Shown: positions 61,301-64,000 of the stretch, piece by piece
Numbering within the stretch: position 1 is the stretch's first letter
How the letters are laid out: each line of letters opens with the position of its first letter
Notes under the pieces: model-generated
What the model was told of the DNA's origin: nothing
The model's input: only the letters and a program-made list of their open reading frames with translations
Database searches by the model: none
NCBI RefSeq assembly: GCF_900496995.4
Contig: NC_044029.1
Coordinates: 12,214,001 to 12,278,000, forward strand
Direction of reading: 5' to 3'
From: Aquila chrysaetos chrysaetos
Lineage: Eukaryota; Chordata; Aves; Accipitriformes; Accipitridae
DNA: 64,000 bases
Program-made: the position numbers and the translations under genes

Positions 61301-63125
61301 GGAGACAAACTAGGTGAGTGTCTAGGTTACTCCATATTCACGAAAAAAATTGCTAAACATATCAAAGGTCACACTGAACTGCTAAACTCCTTGAAATAAA
61401 ACTTCTTCCATCATCTGCCTAAACTTCCTTACATTGATGCATTTTGCTTTTTGTCCTGGTGGTGCCCTCAGGTCTGCCACAGACAAACACGTGTGCACCG
61501 AGTAGTTTCCATTTCACTCCTTTACTCCCTTGCAGTAACTGTCTTTTCTCTAATGGAAGTTTCTTAGGCCTTTTGAGAAAATCCTATAAGGAAAATGAGC
61601 TAAGATGGTGACTAATAAGTGAATATACATTTGGACACACAGTAGTTACTCAGCAGTAGTCTTTCAGCGATTTTTGCGCATTTTTTTTGTGTGTGAAAGG
61701 AGTAGGGAGGAAAATACAGCTAGGCAGATTAGCTAAAAATTCAACAGGGAAAGGAAATCCTACTAGAATAATAGCAAAAGTTTCATTCAAACCTGGGCTT
61801 TGTGAAAAACACTTCAAAGTATTTATACTAATCATTAAGCAAAGGATAAGAGAAAGTAAGAATGTTAATCCTGAATACGTGTCAGGTAGGTAAAAATATA
61901 AAACTTGACAAAACATAGATCTTGAGAAACTTGAAGAAATCTTGTCCTTGCTTCATGCAGGAGGCATGGTTGAGGATCTGCATTGCCAAATAAATTATTT
62001 GTAGGAGGAGGTCAGCAAATTGCACAGCCGCAGAGATGACAAAGAGACTAAACAGATCATCTTGAAGATCCTGGAGAGATAACAGCTTGATGCCCCCTCA
62101 CCCCCTTCCTGGTATACTAAGTTCACTAAGATTCTATGAACTTGGTTTACAGAACAGATATATTTTCTTTTCCTCTTTAAAAGGAAAGGAAGAAGCAGCA
62201 ACTGTTTCTAATAAGCATGACATTCAATACCAGAAAAGCAGAAAGCTCGTAAGTATGAAATAGTAAGTCCTTCTATACACGCCACACATGACAATGAAAA
62301 GCAAAGCATAGATGAAGTAGTCTACAGATTTTGAAAATCTGTTGGAGCATGCCTGTGTGTGTATATGCACATGCATTTACAGATAATTAAAGCAATCACA
62401 AACACAACCAAAATTCTTTATGATCAGGTAACAAATGAAAAACATTATTAGAAAGCAGCCTTTTTCTTTAAGTCACCCATTTCCACAACAACAGAAGCTA
62501 TAAAACCTGACTCTAACTTCATTTATCTCTAAAAATCTCTTCAGATGCCTTTGGGTATTTAAATTCTAAAAAAATTTGGTTTTAAAAGCAAACTCATACA
62601 TGCATTTTTTCTATTTCTTTCTAGTAACTTTTTCCTTGACTGTTTTCTTCAAAATTCATGCTGATTACTGTAGACAGACATTCAGCACCCTCCTCTGGAG
62701 AATGACTGAACTTCTGTTCTGCTCTTAGCTTCTATTACCTCAGTGGTATTCACCCAAGGCAATTCCATGGCTATTTGCAAGACAACAGAGCATTACAAGA
62801 GCTAAAGTTCCACAAGATCTTTCCCAGAAATAGTAATAAAAAAAAAATTCCAACAAAAAATAAATGTTGCATGTCCAAAAACCCACGCAAAAAATATAAA
62901 GTTAAGATTACTTATCCAATAAAGATGCCAGCAAAACACTTGTGCACGCACTAAACAGACAGCATCCTAGTAAAACACTTACTTTGAAAGAAACTGCACC
63001 ATAGCCCAAACGCCACCATACATCAGCCCTTTAATGAGCCAAGAATCAATGTCTAGGTCTGCTATAAACCCAACCAGCCAAATTACTAGGAAAGGAGTTC
63101 CCAGCATCACCTTCTGACGGAATTC
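39117..63125 (-). CDS. ZDHHC17: Palmitoyltransferase ZDHHC17 (HIP14), C-terminal 333 residues, nine exons, 5' part outside window
   Basis: Joined - strand exons 63125-62983, 60590-60490, 52873-52749, 49398-49336, 48023-47930, 44064-43981, 43589-43432, 41258-41164 and 39255-39117 give 1002 bases, ending TAG, with every phase matching. The product S-acylates huntingtin, SNAP25, CSP and other neuronal and vesicle proteins at the Golgi. In fragment numbering, membrane spans fall near 6-25, 28-46, 58-80 and 84-103. The cysteine-rich domain spans about 138-183, with the DHHC motif at 165-168 (catalytic C168, equivalent to human C467 as I recall), followed by spans near 184-203 and 232-252. TTxE is at 263-266. 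The N-terminal ankyrin repeats (about 299 residues in human) must lie to the right of 64000. ZDHHC13 is the paralogue but lacks this close identity and has DQHC. One intron is of the AT-AC class. Confidence 0.95.
39256..41163 (-). other. ZDHHC17 intron before last exon
   Basis: U2-type GT-AG intron (donor GTAAGT). An unexplained pyrimidine- and GC-richer island lies at about 40376-40760. No other gene is recognised. Confidence 0.9.
40376..40760. other. Unexplained pyrimidine/GC-rich island in ZDHHC17 intron
   Basis: Rich in CCC, CTC and CCA words within an otherwise AT-rich intron. It supports the longest chance frame of the intron (40393-40956 on +, no recognisable domain). It may be an old inserted repeat, but I cannot name a family. 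Confidence 0.3.
41164..41258 (-). CDS. ZDHHC17: ZDHHC17 exon with TTxE motif
   Basis: Encodes residues 257-287 and two bases of Asn288. It includes [15 protein letters not shown], carrying the TTxE signature that packs near the DHHC active site in this family. Acceptor CTTCAG, donor GTAAGT. Confidence 0.96.
41259..43431 (-). other. ZDHHC17 intron with extended palindrome
   Basis: GT-AG intron (donor GTATGG). It contains the imperfect inverted repeat at 42895-43002, entered separately. It is otherwise AT-rich with no gene seen. Confidence 0.9.
42895..43002. repeat. Extended imperfect palindrome / hairpin
   Basis: Core arms 42916-42932 (GACAAGTCATACTGAAA) and 42957-42973 (TTTCAGTATGGCTTGTC) pair over 17 positions with one G-U wobble in + strand RNA. 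Inside, CTTT (42935-42938) pairs with AAAG (42951-42954), leaving a 12-base loop. Further out, CAAGTTT (42895-42901) pairs with AAACTTG (42996-43002) and TTCTTT (42907-42912) with AAAGAA (42990-42995). It could be a decayed miniature inverted-repeat element or a microRNA-like hairpin; I recognise neither family. Confidence 0.7.
43432..43589 (-). CDS. ZDHHC17: ZDHHC17 exon with last membrane span
   Basis: Two bases complete Tyr204, then residues 205-256. It encodes the lumenal loop after the DHHC domain and the hydrophobic span [20 protein letters not shown]. Acceptor CTCTAG, donor GTATGG. Confidence 0.97.
43590..43980 (-). other. ZDHHC17 short intron
   Basis: A 391-base GT-AG intron, phase 1, donor GTGAGT. 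Nothing else is recognised in it. Confidence 0.9.
43981..44064 (-). CDS. ZDHHC17: ZDHHC17 exon following the DHHC core
   Basis: Completes Gly176 and encodes residues 177-203 and one base of Tyr204: [17 protein letters not shown] and the rest of the next membrane span. Acceptor CTTCAG. Confidence 0.96.
44065..47929 (-). other. ZDHHC17 intron with old CR1 fragment
   Basis: GT-AG intron, donor GTGAGT. AT-rich; it carries the decayed CR1-like segment at about 46450-46830. A perfect CArG-type sequence CCATATAAGG (46468-46477) lies at the start of that segment. No gene is seen. Confidence 0.85.
46450..46830 (-). mobile_element. Ancient CR1-type LINE 3' fragment (decayed)
   Basis: Read on +, the order of words matches the reverse complement of a sauropsid CR1 3' end as I remember it: AAGGTCATTTAGACCATC, then GGGCTGTTCCCATAGTGT, TTCTAATGCTTT, a CCACCACC stretch, TTAATCCCATTACTT, and TTTCCTCCCCCATTTGTTTT. 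The element is heavily diverged, with no intact reverse transcriptase. The short - strand open frame here (46688-46912) is part of this debris. The match is from memory and the boundaries are approximate. Confidence 0.5.
47930..48023 (-). CDS. ZDHHC17: ZDHHC17 exon with catalytic DHHC motif
   Basis: Encodes residues 145-175 and one base of Gly176: the zinc-binding KHCGVCNRC segment, then [12 protein letters not shown]168 of DHHC is the acyl-accepting cysteine. The zinc-knuckle cysteines and histidines are present, so the enzyme should be active. Acceptor GTTACAG, donor GTGAGT. Confidence 0.98.
48024..49335 (-). other. ZDHHC17 intron with A27 tract
   Basis: GT-AG intron, phase 0, donor GTAGTG. 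Contains A27 on + (49277-49303), close to its donor end. No gene is seen. Confidence 0.9.
49277..49303 (+). repeat. A27 homopolymer tract
   Basis: Twenty-seven A residues on +, a T-tract in the ZDHHC17 pre-mRNA, 33 bases downstream of the 63-base exon's donor. Confidence 0.9.
49336..49398 (-). CDS. ZDHHC17: ZDHHC17 63-base exon (start of cysteine-rich domain)
   Basis: Exactly 21 codons (residues 124-144), phase 0 at both ends. It includes [10 protein letters not shown] and the first zinc-binding pair FCSTC (C140, C143). Skipping would keep frame but remove these cysteines. The acceptor is preceded by an unusual (TTTTC)n pyrimidine repeat. Confidence 0.96.
49401..49441 (-). repeat. (TTTTC)n microsatellite serving as polypyrimidine tract
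   Basis: On + this is a GAAAA repeat; on the gene's strand it is a run of TTTTC units ending TTTTTTCTGCAG, directly before the 63-base exon. The microsatellite therefore is the polypyrimidine tract of that 3' splice site. Confidence 0.85.
50560..50860. other. Second pyrimidine-rich island in ZDHHC17 intron
   Basis: Similar texture to the island at 40.4 kb, with three overlapping short + frames that lack protein signatures. It may be repeat debris. No shared long word with the first island was found by eye. Confidence 0.25.
52749..52873 (-). CDS. ZDHHC17: ZDHHC17 exon after the AT-AC intron (fourth membrane span)
   Basis: Two bases (AT) complete Asp82; 41 codons follow: [14 protein letters not shown] and [18 protein letters not shown], ending in KKK before GTAAAG. 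The exon has no upstream AG acceptor; it begins directly after AC. A - strand open frame (52745-52930) overlaps it in the wrong frame and is not real. Confidence 0.95.
52883..52891 (-). promoter_or_regulatory. U12 branch-point sequence
   Basis: TTCCTTGAC on the - strand, matching the U12 consensus TTCCTTRAY. It lies 9 to 17 bases from the AC intron end, the short spacing typical of the class. Confidence 0.88.
60480..60489 (-). promoter_or_regulatory. U12 AT-AC 5' splice site
   Basis: ATATCCTTTT directly follows TGGAATG of the exon. The seven-base ATATCCT core is the most constant part of minor-class AT-AC introns. Confidence 0.9.
60490..60590 (-). CDS. ZDHHC17: ZDHHC17 exon before the AT-AC intron (third membrane span)
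   Basis: The first base completes Lys48; 33 codons (residues 49-81) follow, then one base of Asp82. It encodes [14 protein letters not shown] and the aromatic span ending WFFWFWN. Acceptor TTTACAG; donor of the AT type. Confidence 0.96.
60591..62982 (-). other. ZDHHC17 intron with A24 tract
   Basis: U2-type GT-AG intron, donor GTAAGT, phase 2. Contains A24 on + (61201-61224). No gene or known transposon is recognised. Confidence 0.9.
61201..61224 (+). repeat. A24 homopolymer tract
   Basis: Twenty-four A residues on + inside a ZDHHC17 intron. Confidence 0.9.
62983..63125 (-). CDS. ZDHHC17: ZDHHC17 first exon in window (membrane spans 1-2)
   Basis: 47 codons and two bases of Lys48. [19 protein letters not shown] and [18 protein letters not shown] mark the first two membrane spans, straight after the ankyrin repeats in the family. 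Acceptor TATATAG, donor GTAAGT. The next upstream exon (ankyrin region) is not in the window. Confidence 0.96.
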
Positions 63126-64000
63126 CTATATAGAAACAAATATCAGTAAGTGGTTCTATTTTTAGGAACAGGTTGTATAATAATATTCTACAATAAATAG
63201 GACAGTCACAAAAACTTAAATAAATTTTCAGGAAGCTTGGCATAGGGGGAGGAATCTTCATAAATTTTTGTGGTTTCCTGTTTTTACATATCTCCAATGT
63301 ATGGACAGGAAAGAATCCTCCTAAAATTTTATAACAAATCAATAATTTTATTTATTTTAAAAGAACTGCCTTTTAGAGACTTTACTGATAATCCAGAATA
63401 AAGGCAACAGTACCTCTTTTTTAAGAATCTGTCAAAGTGTATAAACTGCTACACACCACATGGCAATCTCAGTGAACTTTAAAGACTGAAGTTACGGAAC
63501 AAAGTCATACTGAAGTGTCTATGAAGACAGAACCTTTTTTGTCTTATACTATGAGGGTACAATTCCTGATTAAGGCACTGAACCCTTTCCAGTTATTCAA
63601 AGCACAGTCACAATGCACATGTACACATAACACAATGCACAAATCACTTAAAGTCAATAATCACTGCATTTTTATATTACCACGAGGTTAAAGCACAGTG
63701 CTTTAATCATCAAGATGCAATGTATCTTTAAATCATGAAGTTATAAGAAATCAGTGATAGCAATACTTAATATCCAGCACAACACTCTGCATGGTGAGAA
63801 AATATTAACTGTATGCAAGTTCTCAAACTATAGGCAGGTAGACAGGTCTTCATGCTAGAGCAACACGTTACTCTTTATACCCTCATTTCTTGTCTCCTCC
63901 TATCTACAGTGTTAAATAATAACCTGAGAAGAAAAAGGCCTCCACATTAGAGATTCATATATTACATCATACTGCCAAGATTGACTGCTGCTTTCATTCA
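63126..64000 (-). other. ZDHHC17 intron, runs off the right edge
   Basis: AT-rich. I searched for the expected preceding exon (residues ending in a LKADK-like sequence) and did not find it, so this intron continues past the window. Confidence 0.8.

Overview
The window is nuclear DNA from a vertebrate, most likely a bird or other sauropsid. Two conserved vertebrate genes can be read exon by exon, with canonical splice sites and matching phases. The only interspersed repeat I recognise is an old, decayed CR1-type LINE fragment, and repeat density is otherwise very low. The species and the 'bird' call are inference.

Layout. (1) 1 to about 22.7 kb is intergenic DNA upstream of CSRP2. It has no recognisable gene; it is AT-rich with GC-richer patches at about 7.9-10.5 kb and 18.0-18.9 kb, and has a few regulatory-looking stretches. 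(2) About 22.7-32.0 kb is CSRP2 on the + strand. It has a GC-box/CpG-island promoter, a non-coding first exon ending at 23050, and five coding exons giving a complete 194-residue protein with two LIM domains. A long compound tetranucleotide microsatellite (GGAC then GACC) begins 11 bp after the first splice donor. (3) About 32.0-36.1 kb is a short spacer between two converging genes. (4) About 36.1 kb to the right edge is the 3' part of ZDHHC17 (HIP14) on the - strand. Nine exons encode the last 333 residues, including the transmembrane core and the DHHC palmitoyltransferase domain. The ankyrin-repeat exons and promoter lie beyond the window. The tail-to-tail CSRP2/ZDHHC17 order agrees with what I recall of the human locus.

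The best finding is that one ZDHHC17 intron (60489 down to 52874) is an AT-AC intron of the minor U12 class. It starts ATATCCTTTT, ends AC, carries TTCCTTGAC ten bases from the 3' splice site, and restores the Asp codon between the third and fourth membrane spans exactly. CSRP2 (a LIM adaptor linked to muscle and cytoskeleton) and ZDHHC17 (a Golgi/vesicle palmitoyltransferase) are neighbours, not a functional operon. I found no prokaryotic-type system, no viral gene, no CRISPR array and no RNA gene that I could support.
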